Shown piece by piece: positions 1 through 7,340 of a stretch of DNA of 34,814 nt. The first letter of the stretch is position 1. The number at the start of each line of letters is the position of its first letter. Position numbers and translations under genes: made by a program. Where the stretch lies: positions 1 to 34,814 of the IMG/VR virus record IMGVR_UViG_3300022939_002825; one strand, 5' to 3'. The stretch is from a virus. The notes under the pieces are model-generated. The model made no database searches. It was not told where the DNA came from and was given only the letters and a program-made list of their open reading frames with translations.

Positions 1-336
1 AAAGAACACATGACACATACCTGGGCCCATTGGATATACTGCTGTTACTCGCACACGGCCCATATCGCCTGTGTCAGGACCATGCCATACACAAGTCTCG
101 CCTAAGTTCAATTGCTCTAGCGCAAAGAACACACATCGTTGGTGGCGCTCTCTGTCTGCTACTTCAACATCAAACGCATTAGCTTTGCCCTGTAGCTTCT
201 GTGCAATCTGATGGACCCATAGCCCCTGTGTCTGTGAGCGATTGGCAGTAGTCTGACTACCATAGTAAGGAGCAGCAGAACGGCTACAGCCAATAACAGC
301 CAAACCAATCAATGCGGATAATAATAGCTTCTTCAT
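1..336 (-). CDS. Lipoprotein, surface-antigen-like (partial, runs off the left edge)
   Basis: An open frame of 112 codons with no stop before base 1, so the C-terminus lies outside the window. The start is ATG at 336-334, beginning MKKLLLSALIGLAVIGCS. This is a basic N-terminus, a hydrophobic core and a lipobox (AVIGC) with the acylated Cys at about residue 17, so the product should be a membrane-anchored lipoprotein. The end of the visible part, around MGRVRVTAVYPMGPGMC, resembles the repeat of small alphaproteobacterial surface-antigen lipoproteins (17 kDa antigen type). That is family-pattern recognition only. It starts 3 bases after the stop of the upstream lipoprotein gene, so it is co-transcribed and probably translationally coupled. 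No clear Shine-Dalgarno site is visible. It may be displayed on the infected cell, for example for superinfection exclusion (inference). Confidence 0.72.
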   Translation of the reverse strand, partial: MKKLLLSALIGLAVIGCSRSAAPYYGSQTTANRSQTQGLWVHQIAQKLQGKANAFDVEVADRERHQRCVFFALEQLNLGETCVWHGPDTGDMGRVRVTAVYPMGPGMCHVFF

Positions 337-339
337 ATA

Positions 340-690
340 TTACTCAAAATAGGAATAACGGGCATCCACCGCTTGCCATTCGCCGTTGGGAAACTTACAC
401 AACAAACCTTTTACGTGGCGGGTTTGTCCTTTCATACGATATGATGTGTAGTAGTTACGACATTCTTGTGCTTTGCCTACGTCCTTCATAAAGTGTTCTA
501 CACGTGGCTTATCTGAACATCGCATTACAGTCTCGGAACTCTCAAGCTCTCCGTCTTTAGATTTGATAGTCTCATCTACATAGCAAAAATTATGCCCGTT
601 GTCCTCCAGTGTTGCATGTTGATGTGCTGTGGAACAAGCGACGAGTGTCAAGCCCGCAAGGGCGGCGATAATAGCAGATTTCATAGTCAT
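340..690 (-). CDS. Small lipoprotein, 17-kDa-antigen-like
   Basis: A 116-residue protein with a lipoprotein signal: MTMKSAIIAALAGLTLVACS, lipobox LVAC with Cys at residue 19. The mature part has several cysteines. It ends in a pattern (ECRNYY about residues 76-81, then LLCKFPNGEWQAV) that recalls the C-REY...C..PDG.W repeat of small alphaproteobacterial outer-membrane antigens. It is the second of three consecutive lipoprotein genes reading left. A UUCG hairpin separates it from the upstream gene, and no good ribosome-binding site is seen, so translation may depend on coupling. The start could be residue 1 or residue 3 (both Met). The role in infection is unknown; surface modification of the host is possible. 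Confidence 0.75.
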   Translation of the reverse strand: MTMKSAIIAALAGLTLVACSTAHQHATLEDNGHNFCYVDETIKSKDGELESSETVMRCSDKPRVEHFMKDVGKAQECRNYYTSYRMKGQTRHVKGLLCKFPNGEWQAVDARYSYFE

Positions 691-700
691 AATATGTAAA

Positions 701-714
701 GGGGCCGAAGCCCC
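701..714 (-). promoter_or_regulatory. Intercistronic GGGGC-UUCG-GCCCC hairpin
   Basis: On the minus strand GGGGC, TTCG, GCCCC form a 5-bp G/C stem closed by an exceptionally stable UUCG tetraloop. It lies between the 723-1295 stop and the 690 start. Only a weak T run (TTT) follows, so it is more likely an mRNA stabiliser or weak attenuator than a full terminator. Confidence 0.55.
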
Positions 715-722
715 GTTAGGAA

Positions 723-1295
723 TTAGTTCAAGCCTGGATTCAGCTTGGACGCTACAGCCGGCGCATTTTTGAGCCGATCACGCTTCTTAGCCTCAGCAAT
801 CGCCCCCTCTACCTTATTTTTAGGAAGAGCAATTCTAGCAAACGAATAGAACTGACCCTTCATCTTATAAGTGTAGTGATTGACGACAGAGTAGTCTGTG
901 AGCGCAACCTCATCAATCTTATTGACGATGAGCATCTCAGTCTCAGTCTCAGAACGCATATCGTCTGGTGTGCCGATGTCGCTCATGCGAATCTTCTCAC
1001 CTGCGCTAATACGTCCATTGACGACGTCTGCCATATGGCGCTTGGCAATGTTAGTTGCCTTGATTTTAGCTGCCTCAGGGAAGCCGGATTGTGCCTCGCC
1101 ACAAGCGAAGTAAATCTCCTCGGTGTCCCAAAATGCAAGCCCGTTGGACTCAGTGTCACGTGTCACACACTCTGCGTGCCACTCGGGTACTACATACTCT
1201 TTGTGTGTAGCAACTTTAACAGTATTTGTGCCACAGCCAACAGCGGCTACAGCGATGAGAGCAGACAGAGCTGCCAACTTGAATTTGCTAAACAT
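723..1295 (-). CDS. Lipoprotein of unknown function (LPP20-like?)
   Basis: 190 residues. The N-terminus MFSKFKLAALSALIAVAAVGC carries a lipobox (AVGC) with Cys at about residue 21, followed by a long mature domain. The middle (AAKIKATNIAKRHMADVVNG, about residues 75-94) and the C-terminal strand region (FYSFARIALPKNKVEGAI) are loosely like LPP20-type bacterial lipoproteins, but I cannot confirm this. The start is well supported: AAGGAG precedes the ATG by about 8 bases. It is the first gene behind the sigma70 promoter at 1367-1395, so it heads an early operon with the two lipoprotein genes downstream. Phage genes carrying bacterial-type lipoprotein signals suggest capture from a host-like genome. 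Confidence 0.75.
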   Translation of the reverse strand: MFSKFKLAALSALIAVAAVGCGTNTVKVATHKEYVVPEWHAECVTRDTESNGLAFWDTEEIYFACGEAQSGFPEAAKIKATNIAKRHMADVVNGRISAGEKIRMSDIGTPDDMRSETETEMLIVNKIDEVALTDYSVVNHYTYKMKGQFYSFARIALPKNKVEGAIAEAKKRDRLKNAPAVASKLNPGLN

Positions 1296-1366
1296 AGCAA
1301 TATCTCCTTAGGGAGGTTGAAAATGCAGCGATATGCTGCGGTGGAAAAACTTACTGTATAATTCTA

Positions 1367-1395
1367 ATTATATACGATAAATTATTGGTTGTCAA
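1367..1395 (-). promoter_or_regulatory. Sigma70-type early promoter for the lipoprotein operon
   Basis: Minus strand: TTGACA (1395-1390), a 17-base spacer and TATAAT (1372-1367). An A-rich stretch precedes the -35 box. The element ACAGTAA lies 9 bases past the -10 box (1357-1351), as in four other promoters of this window with the same or nearly the same spacing. Confidence 0.82.
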
Positions 1396-1404
1396 GCACT
1401 TTTT

Positions 1405-2589
1405 TCAAATATTTGCCTCAATGTGAGCAATCTCTTCAGCAGTAAAACCCCACTCAACTGGATACTCTTCGCCAGTAACAATCTGTGACAAGTCAAATCG
1501 CTTGACCCATTTGAAACTGTTCATAGGCTTCTTTATTTTGGCTGCCTTGTTGAAGTATTTTACCGCCTTGTTGTTCAAAATAAACTTAGCAAGTGCCTCA
1601 GCTTCTGCCATTGTATCTGTAATGTAACTTGTAACAGTGCCAGCAGCAACTGCTGAGTCAGTAGCAATAATGGACTTGGTGCTGCTCAGTGCCGTGCCAA
1701 CAACTTTGGGCCCAGCTGGAATCATATATCGTGTATTAGCAACGGAATCATAAATGGGGTTGTCACCTCGGCTGCCTGGCAAGTAACGAATAGCATCAAC
1801 ACCATTTGGGCCAAATACATTCTCACGAGCCATTTCTTTTTCTGACTTGTTATTCAACTTACAAGTAAAAGTATCAGTACAGGTAATGTCAAGCATCTTG
1901 CCTAGCACCATATCGTCTAAAGCAACACCACTTGTTCTTTCTGCTGTTGCTTGTAATACAAAGTAGCAAGTATCATATTCCCAAACATTCAACTCGCTCA
2001 TAAAGTTGAGGTTCTTTACCTCATAGTTTCGTATGACTTTGTCCTTCAACAGTGTATTGATAATACCTTTTGGAGTAATCAATGCTACATAACCATCTTT
2101 GCGAACTAATGTTGCTGCTAGGTTAGTAAAAAACTTGAACTTCTTAGTGTCGCCTTCGACACCTGTGTTGCTCTTCTTTACATCTGATCCAGTATTGAAG
2201 GGAGGATTGCCAATAACTACGTCAAACAGTTTATTCATTGGTAGCTCTGTTATGACTTTTACGCCCATCATTTCTACCCACTCTGTTTTTTCTTTATCAT
2301 CGGAGTAAAATGTAATATTAGTTTCAGAAGTGTTTGCTCCCATTAGCCTGTTTTGTTCAAGTAGCTCTAGTACAAATTCTACGTTATATAGCACTAGGAT
2401 ATTTTCTGTTGCTTCAACATTCTTTAGAATTTCTCCTACAAGTTTTTTAGTAATAACTCGTGGAGTATGAATCTTATGACTTGACGGCATCATATGATGC
2501 TTTTGTAATTTTACAATATGATCCCATGCTTTATCAAATTTGGCACTAATAATAGCTTTGTGATCTACTGTATTTATTTTTGCTGCCAT
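1405..2589 (-). CDS. Adenine-N6 DNA methyltransferase
   Basis: 394 residues. The catalytic motif IV of amino-methyltransferases, NPPF, is at about residues 128-131 (IGNPPFNTG). This class (gamma/Eco57I-like) transfers a methyl group from S-adenosylmethionine to N6 of adenine. Upstream, ENILVLYNVEFVLELL (about 62-77) sits where the AdoMet-binding motif I should be, but it lacks the usual glycine-rich loop. A C-terminal half of about 200 residues probably recognises the target. No restriction enzyme gene is adjacent, so it is most likely an orphan methylase protecting phage DNA or altering host expression. It has its own strong promoter (2636-2663). The start context is ATG with a modest GGAAA upstream. 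Confidence 0.85.
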   Translation of the reverse strand: MAAKINTVDHKAIISAKFDKAWDHIVKLQKHHMMPSSHKIHTPRVITKKLVGEILKNVEATENILVLYNVEFVLELLEQNRLMGANTSETNITFYSDDKEKTEWVEMMGVKVITELPMNKLFDVVIGNPPFNTGSDVKKSNTGVEGDTKKFKFFTNLAATLVRKDGYVALITPKGIINTLLKDKVIRNYEVKNLNFMSELNVWEYDTCYFVLQATAERTSGVALDDMVLGKMLDITCTDTFTCKLNNKSEKEMARENVFGPNGVDAIRYLPGSRGDNPIYDSVANTRYMIPAGPKVVGTALSSTKSIIATDSAVAAGTVTSYITDTMAEAEALAKFILNNKAVKYFNKAAKIKKPMNSFKWVKRFDLSQIVTGEEYPVEWGFTAEEIAHIEANI

Positions 2590-2635
2590 CGTGTGTTTCC
2601 TGTGTGTGTGCTAAAATATTTACTGTATAAATATT

Positions 2636-2663
2636 ATTATAGCACACTTAGCAGGAAAGTCAA
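2636..2663 (-). promoter_or_regulatory. Sigma70-type early promoter for the methyltransferase
   Basis: Minus strand: TTGACT (2663-2658), a 16-base spacer and TATAAT (2641-2636), with ACAGTAA 9 bases past the -10 box (2626-2620). The -35 box lies inside the 3' end of the upstream gene. Confidence 0.8.
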
Positions 2664-2890
2664 GCCTTTTTCTTACCTTTTTTTGTCTTTTTCTTTTGGT
2701 TGATCATTTTTCTCACCAATGCCAGCTCCAGCTCTCGCTTGGCGTGATATGGCGTTCCGATCTCACCTCTGTTCTCATCGTGCTCAAGCTCAGCCACAAT
2801 CTCCTGCTCTAGCATCTTGAGGGTCGTGCGGCTGAACTTATTATACTTCTTATAGAATTTAGTCAGCGCCTGCTTTACGGTTGTCTTCAT
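2660..2890 (-). CDS. Small basic protein of unknown function
   Basis: 76 residues, mostly predicted helix, very basic at the C-terminus (a lysine-rich tail of about 14 residues). The tail suggests nucleic-acid binding, but no family is recognised. Its start overlaps the end of the 45-residue membrane protein gene upstream, so the two are translated from one mRNA behind the promoter at 3005-3033. Its last codons overlap the methyltransferase promoter. Confidence 0.65.
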   Translation of the reverse strand: MKTTVKQALTKFYKKYNKFSRTTLKMLEQEIVAELEHDENRGEIGTPYHAKRELELALVRKMINQKKKTKKGKKKA

Positions 2891-2996
2891 TTTTTGATCC
2901 TCTAAATAAAATTCTTAGAATTACTTCTACAAGTATAACCACTAGGACCAAAGGCCCAAATGATATGATGAACATCAATGTTTCAAAATCTACCAT
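2859..2996 (-). CDS. Small single-span membrane protein
   Basis: A 45-codon ORF beginning MVDFETLMFIISFGPLVLVV. It has a hydrophobic segment of about 24 residues (8-32) followed by a charged tail (RGSKNEDNRKAGAD). The ATG (2996-2994) is 9 bases past the -10 box of the promoter at 3005-3033, so the leader is extremely short. It overlaps the next gene by 32 bases in another frame. The position directly behind a strong promoter and the clear transmembrane pattern support a real gene. Function unknown. Confidence 0.6.
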   Translation of the reverse strand: MVDFETLMFIISFGPLVLVVILVEVILRILFRGSKNEDNRKAGAD

Positions 2997-3004
2997 ATAT
3001 TCTC

Positions 3005-3033
3005 ATTATAGCTTAATGTTTAGGTTCTGTCAA
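3005..3033 (-). promoter_or_regulatory. Sigma70-type early promoter
   Basis: Minus strand: TTGACA (3033-3028), a 17-base spacer and TATAAT (3010-3005). This one lacks the downstream ACAGTAA element. Transcription would start almost at the ATG of the 45-residue ORF. Confidence 0.8.
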
Positions 3034-3041
3034 GTAAAAAA

Positions 3042-3788
3042 TTATAGCCAGCGATAAAATTTATGTTTGCCAATTCTACCAACTGGATATTTTGTCTTCG
3101 CCCAGCGTGGATTGACATATGTTGCGTGGTAGTGTGTGCTGCCCTCAGTGATCCCTCTGAAGGTTAGGTTGCCCAGCATCATATACGCAATAGTAGTAGC
3201 CTGCCTCCAAGCAAGCTCTTCGTGTGTGTCGTCGTCTTGTCCATCACAATACCAAGAGAATTGGCATTTGTTCTTTACGGGATAGTAAATAGCGTCATTT
3301 GGATCCTCTGTAAGTTTTGTCTTTGCGGACTCATACACTGGACCTTCTTTGACTACTTCACATATAGTATTTGGAAACCGCTTATCATCTACACGATTGA
3401 GGACTACATCAGCTACAGCAAACTGCCCAGCCAACATATCATTTCGTGCCTCATGGTAAATGTTTTGCGCTAAACAATCAATTTCTTCTTTAGCATATGA
3501 GTTGATTCGTCTGCTGAAATCATCCAATGCTTCCTGCTTCTTATAGGATCGTTCTACTTCCTCAGACATATTATATACTTTCTGATTTTCAACAACATCA
3601 GATGATCCAATGGAGGATGGGGTTATAAATGCTGTAGTCAGCAATAGCACTACAATAAGAAATAGAGCACGATAGAGCATAGTGCTTGTTCGCCCTCTGC
3701 GCTCTTCTTTCTTTTGAAAAATTATTCTTTGCTGTTTCCTATATAGACGCTTGTTCATTTTCTTCTTCACACTATACCAAAATAGCAT
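3042..3788 (-). CDS. Cell-wall hydrolase, SleB/CwlJ type, membrane-anchored
   Basis: 248 residues. A basic N-terminus is followed by one hydrophobic segment (about 38-57) that should act as a signal anchor, then a linker. From about residue 101 comes a domain with the features of the SleB/CwlJ hydrolase family: AQNIYHEARND with the likely catalytic Glu at 113, VADVVLNRV, PNTICEVV, CQFSWYCDG (175-183) and the late THYHATYVNPRWA motif. Such enzymes cleave peptidoglycan glycan strands, so it is a candidate endolysin or virion-associated muralytic enzyme that reaches the periplasm by its own anchor. The start has AAAAAGG just upstream. It lies 9 bases after the 806-residue gene, implying co-expression. 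A second muralytic enzyme (GH19) is at 30136-30867. Confidence 0.85.
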   Translation of the reverse strand: MLFWYSVKKKMNKRLYRKQQRIIFQKKEERRGRTSTMLYRALFLIVVLLLTTAFITPSSIGSSDVVENQKVYNMSEEVERSYKKQEALDDFSRRINSYAKEEIDCLAQNIYHEARNDMLAGQFAVADVVLNRVDDKRFPNTICEVVKEGPVYESAKTKLTEDPNDAIYYPVKNKCQFSWYCDGQDDDTHEELAWRQATTIAYMMLGNLTFRGITEGSTHYHATYVNPRWAKTKYPVGRIGKHKFYRWL

Positions 3789-3797
3789 ACTACCTTT

Positions 3798-6218
3798 TTA
3801 GGTTGTAGTTGAGTAATCATCCACCAATGTTACAATATCGTCAAAGTCTTTTTCTAGAACCGCAAAGTCCTCCGTACTTGCTGATTCTTGATATTTTTTG
3901 AGATTGGCATGGAAATTGTTGATTCGCTCACCAATTCCTGCATACATTTTACTATTTGGATCCGTATCCAACGGGGCGTTATCTTCACTCCATCCTATAC
4001 CTTCGATAGTGGTTGTAAGAAACTCTACAACTCGTGTAGCGTGGTCCTGTGCTAACTCTAATAATTCTGTCTCTTCTTCATCTTTTGCTATATAAGAAGC
4101 ATCTGTGGTTGGGTTCTGTACATCTACAGCTAAATCAGCTACTAGTTCTGTATTTAATTCATGATCATTTGCTATACGATTTTTAGCAGCATCTGCTGCC
4201 TCTTGTTCTCTGGTTTCTTCATCTTGTTCGTCTTGGGCGACTCTTTGGTCGAAATCCTTTTCCCAAGCAGTCAAGTCTTTGAGATCTTGTTCTTCTTGCG
4301 GAGTTAGTTTAAACTCATCACTTAGTCCAAACTTGGTTTTTGCTCGGAGTGCTGCTAAGTATTCACCTTTAGCCTCATCGTTCATATTTTGCCACTCTTG
4401 AGTCTCTTGCCCAATCCTGCTAAATATGTCTTCCCATTCCTCAAGCCCGTCTTCCCAATCATCTATAAGATCCGTGTGGATTGGTATATCTCTTGAATAT
4501 CTTCTAGCAGTATCTATATATTTCTTAATCCCTTTAAAGAGATCTTTCAAACCAAGGAATTTATATACTTGTCCTTCTTCTATAAAGAATGGGATATCTG
4601 CTTCAGCATATAAATCTTCATACATGTCTTCATCAATAATTGATTTACCATTAGAATCTAAATATTTTTGTGCCCATTCTTCTATGTCATATAAATCATT
4701 GAGTGCGTCTCTAGCCTTGCCACGTTTTAATCCATCGCCAGATTTCATATCGGCTTTTAACCGCTCGATATGTTTATCTCTATCAAATAGATGTTGTTGT
4801 TGATACCATACTTCAGCATTTTTAGCCATTATAGCAGATTTATGAAGTTTAGTCAAGTATTTCATACTAGGACCAGTCCATTCAATAGCTATGTTTCCTA
4901 GATCTGGTTGTTGATCATAATCACTGTCAAAATCATATGGCTCTTCTGTAGTTGGTTGTACAAAATTCTGTACCTCTCCTACACTAGGAACATAATTATT
5001 TGGGTCTTGAAGCTCTTGCATTATTTCAGCAGCCATTTGCTTTCGTTTTGCTCTAAGCTCACGTTTATCTTCAGTCAGTATAGGCCTATGTGTTGGCTGT
5101 TTGCTTTCAAAAGTTGCTCCCCATTTCTGTGCATGTCCTTGAAGGTCCAACAAATACTTTGTTAGCTTTGGAAAGTCTTGCCCACTAGCTTGTGCCCGCT
5201 GCTGTATATTAGCTAACTGGGCTTGTAACTCTTGAATCCCATCTTTACTATTACTATTAATCATATTCTTTAGTGTTAGAAAAGATTGTGATAGATCATT
5301 TCTAAATTGATCTCTTGAGCTATATCCTTGCAATGGAACTTCTTCTGGTGCTATAGTATTAGTTGCAGGATCCGTGCTAGCCTGCGCCTGTGGCTGAGAA
5401 TTATTTGCCTCTGGCGACACTTCTTGGCTGAAGTCTGCCGGTGTTATAGTATTAACTGCAGGATTCGTGCTAGCCTGTGCCGGTTTGTGAAATTTTTGAT
5501 AATTTCCTGCGGTTTGCTGCTGAATTTGTTGGGTAGCTTGTGGAATCTCAGGCGGCACCTCTGGAGCTGGTTCAGGTGTTGGTGCTGGTGCTGGTGTGGG
5601 CCTATTAGCATATGAGGCATACCTAGCAGCCGTAGCAAGATCCTCTGGTGATGGTTGCTCTGGTTGCTCTGGCTGTTCTGGTTGAAGTGCTGGGTCAGCT
5701 TGTTGATCGCCTACTTGTCCTGCAGGGACAGGTTCCTGTGATACTGTAGTATCTTGTGGTTGTTGGGATAGTGTTGGGTCTTCGCCTTCTGGTGCGGCAA
5801 ACTCTGCTTCTTCTTCTGGGGTTACTTCTGGCGTTGTATCTTGTTCAGGAGCAGCAGGAGCTTGAGTTGGTTCTTCAAACTCCGCCTCTTCCTCAGGTGT
5901 TACTTCTTCTTCTTCAGGCTCTTCTTGAGCTGTCGGAGTAACTTCTTCTTCTGCCCCTTGGACAGTTTCTTCATTTTCTTCTTCTTCATTGCCCTCTCCT
6001 TCGTAGGAAATAATAGATTCAATAGTATTGACACCAGCAATACCATCTTCCTCTAATCCTGATTCACGCTGAAAATTAGCTACAGCCTGTGATGTCTTTT
6101 GTCCGTATCTGCCATCTTCTTTGATGCTGGCACTAGTAAATTGGTTTAGCCATTTTTGAAGCTCTTTTACTACTTCACCGCGTGAGCCTACAGATAATGA
6201 GGTTTCTTGTTCTGCCAT
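3798..6218 (-). CDS. Large acidic protein with N-terminal peptidoglycan-binding domain
   Basis: 806 residues. Residues about 6-70 match the PG_binding_1 fold: GSRGEVVKELQKWLNQ, then DGRYGQKTSQAVANFQ and GIAGVNTIES. Residues about 75-300 are low complexity, rich in Glu, Pro, Gln and Ala, with internal repeats (VTPEEEAEF twice; AQASTNPAVNTITP and AQASTDPATNTIAP). The C-terminal 500 residues look helical and charged, with no recognised family. It is followed 9 bases later by a SleB-type hydrolase, so it may position muralytic activity at the cell wall, perhaps as a virion protein used at entry (inference). The start ATG follows a GGACA sequence, and the spacing to the 6228-6650 gene is 9 bases. 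Confidence 0.75.
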   Translation of the reverse strand: MAEQETSLSVGSRGEVVKELQKWLNQFTSASIKEDGRYGQKTSQAVANFQRESGLEEDGIAGVNTIESIISYEGEGNEEEENEETVQGAEEEVTPTAQEEPEEEEVTPEEEAEFEEPTQAPAAPEQDTTPEVTPEEEAEFAAPEGEDPTLSQQPQDTTVSQEPVPAGQVGDQQADPALQPEQPEQPEQPSPEDLATAARYASYANRPTPAPAPTPEPAPEVPPEIPQATQQIQQQTAGNYQKFHKPAQASTNPAVNTITPADFSQEVSPEANNSQPQAQASTDPATNTIAPEEVPLQGYSSRDQFRNDLSQSFLTLKNMINSNSKDGIQELQAQLANIQQRAQASGQDFPKLTKYLLDLQGHAQKWGATFESKQPTHRPILTEDKRELRAKRKQMAAEIMQELQDPNNYVPSVGEVQNFVQPTTEEPYDFDSDYDQQPDLGNIAIEWTGPSMKYLTKLHKSAIMAKNAEVWYQQQHLFDRDKHIERLKADMKSGDGLKRGKARDALNDLYDIEEWAQKYLDSNGKSIIDEDMYEDLYAEADIPFFIEEGQVYKFLGLKDLFKGIKKYIDTARRYSRDIPIHTDLIDDWEDGLEEWEDIFSRIGQETQEWQNMNDEAKGEYLAALRAKTKFGLSDEFKLTPQEEQDLKDLTAWEKDFDQRVAQDEQDEETREQEAADAAKNRIANDHELNTELVADLAVDVQNPTTDASYIAKDEEETELLELAQDHATRVVEFLTTTIEGIGWSEDNAPLDTDPNSKMYAGIGERINNFHANLKKYQESASTEDFAVLEKDFDDIVTLVDDYSTTT

Positions 6219-6227
6219 TGACTGTCC

Positions 6228-6650
6228 TTATTTTTTATACAGTCGGCGCATATCCTTAGATAGTGATTCAAGGAAATCTCGGTACATTGGATAGTCACCC
6301 CAAGATTTGCGGATGGCATACTGAACATTATCTGATAGCTTGGCTCTTCCTTCAGACAGTTGTGGATGTCTATACAAAGACTGTGCAAACTTTAGGTAGC
6401 CTTTCATTTCAGCAATTGTTTCATGTGCTGAATCTGGTAAAGCATTCCCCCCAAACTCACGCTTGAAGTCATTGTACATTTTGACTAATTCTTTTGACTC
6501 ATTTGTGTAGTGTGACATAAAAGTAGCATATGGTGCGCTAAAGTATTTCCTAGCCCATGCGTCATTGTCAGCAGTCATATCGAGGACTTCCTCTTGTACA
6601 ACTTCTTTCTTATCTAAATCAATGTTTTCCAATAAATCATAAACTTTCAT
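6228..6650 (-). CDS. Late protein with capsid-targeting-like N-terminus
   Basis: 140 residues, mostly helical, with no known domain. The N-terminus MKVYDLLENIDLDKKE resembles the T4 capsid-targeting peptide (MKTYQEFIAE) in its M-K-x-Y-x-hydrophobic-hydrophobic layout ending in an acidic residue. AAAGGACA precedes the ATG and a late-promoter motif (ATAAATA) lies 28 bases upstream. These features suggest a late, possibly head-packaged protein. Its coupling to the PG-binding protein downstream could also mean a tail-associated role. Confidence 0.7.
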   Translation of the reverse strand: MKVYDLLENIDLDKKEVVQEEVLDMTADNDAWARKYFSAPYATFMSHYTNESKELVKMYNDFKREFGGNALPDSAHETIAEMKGYLKFAQSLYRHPQLSEGRAKLSDNVQYAIRKSWGDYPMYRDFLESLSKDMRRLYKK

Positions 6651-6677
6651 TCATTGTCCTTTAAATATCTCTACTTT

Positions 6678-6684
6678 TATTTAT
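6678..6684 (-). promoter_or_regulatory. T4-type late promoter motif
   Basis: Minus strand CGATAAATAAAAG. The core ATAAATA matches the T4 late -10 element and lies 28 bases upstream of the 6650 start, between two genes. Confidence 0.5.
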
Positions 6685-6689
6685 CGTTT

Positions 6690-6914
6690 TTATTGTCTGA
6701 CACATCCAGTAGTTTTGGGGTCATCCCATTTACCGCATATGTTTTTATAGGCTGGTTTATTGTTTCGTTTTGATGAATTGTCTTTTTTGGGAGGATTGGC
6801 TTTTGCTATATCCATCTTGCTGCTAGCACTTGCTTTGCCAAATCTAAATGCATCGCCTATTCTATTAATAAGATCAAATGCACCTTCATCAATTTCTACC
6901 AATTTCATTATCAT
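6690..6914 (-). CDS. Small late protein with capsid-targeting-like N-terminus
   Basis: 74 residues. The translated start is MIMKLVEIDEGAFDL; the second Met gives MKLVEIDEG, which fits the short N-terminal motif shared by several proteins here. The middle is rich in Lys, Ser and Asn (likely disordered). The end has two cysteines (NICGKWDDPKTTGCVRQ) that could bind metal or form a disulfide. It is the first gene downstream of the tmRNA. Function unknown. Confidence 0.6.
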   Translation of the reverse strand: MIMKLVEIDEGAFDLINRIGDAFRFGKASASSKMDIAKANPPKKDNSSKRNNKPAYKNICGKWDDPKTTGCVRQ

Positions 6915-6919
6915 TCCTT

Positions 6920-7230
6920 GTTGTGGGAGGTTTTCTGTTGCCGGGCTTACCCCCTCTAACCCCGAAGCCTCACTACCTATTAGGCAGCGACTAGATCACG
7001 ATCCATTGAAAAATCCAAGGATGTGATAGCTTCAGCAATGAAACTTTCGTTTGCATTTATAAAGTTTGATGGTAGGTCATCGCCCTCTTTGCTCCTCTTT
7101 GATATCGTTATCCTACGTCGAAACTATCATCCCCCAACATACCACTTCGTAAAATGCTATCTTGGTGGAGATGAGGGTGGCGAAACCCTGTCCGTAGCAA
7201 CTATTTTCTCAAGTCATCAAGCAAAATCTT
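6920..7230 (-). ncRNA. ssrA: tmRNA, circularly permuted two-piece form
   Basis: Rescues stalled ribosomes by trans-translation. The acceptor piece comes first on the minus strand and ends in CATCTCC-A-CCA (CCA end at 7163), with a T-arm region AGGG TTTCGCCA CCCT just before it. After about 28 spacer bases the coding piece begins at 7134 with GGGGATGATAGTTTCGAC. GGGGATG pairs with CATCTCC as a 7-bp acceptor stem (one G-U). GTAGG...CCTAC forms a pseudoknot-1-type stem before the tag. The tag frame runs from GCA at 7054 to TAA at 6980. It starts ANESFIAEA and ends DLVAA, 24 residues in all. The stop lies in the loop of a CTGCCT/AGGTAG hairpin, followed by a GGCTT/AAGCC pseudoknot-like fold. The outer ends are approximate. 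A late promoter motif at 7341-7347 probably drives it. Confidence 0.9.
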
Positions 7231-7335
7231 TTATCCGATGTCTGGAACTGCCAGTGCTGTTTCTAAGACTGCTAATACAACAAATATTACTAACATACAT
7301 ATCAGCCAAATCGCTAAATTCCTTGCATCATTCAT
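7231..7335 (-). CDS. Putative 34-residue membrane peptide
   Basis: ATG at 7335-7333 and TAA at 7233-7231. The peptide starts MNDARNLAIWLICMLVIF and continues with one hydrophobic span (about residues 7-30) ending near ALAVPDIG. It lies between the PAAR gene and the tmRNA acceptor piece. There is no Shine-Dalgarno sequence. The late motif at 7341-7347 puts the expected transcript start at or beside the ATG, so it would be leaderless. The transmembrane composition argues for a real gene. The alternative is that this is only the 5' leader of the tmRNA precursor. Confidence 0.45.
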   Translation of the reverse strand: MNDARNLAIWLICMLVIFVVLAVLETALAVPDIG

Positions 7336-7340
7336 ATATA

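Noticed and set aside
876-1361. Long plus-strand ORF (161 codons) over the lipoprotein gene
   Set aside because: It is antisense to a gene with a clear lipobox, ribosome-binding site and promoter. It has no plausible signals or composition of its own.
2571-2590. ATAAATA motif at the start of the methyltransferase gene
   Set aside because: It lies within the first codons (AAA ATA AAT), so it is coding sequence and not an upstream late promoter.
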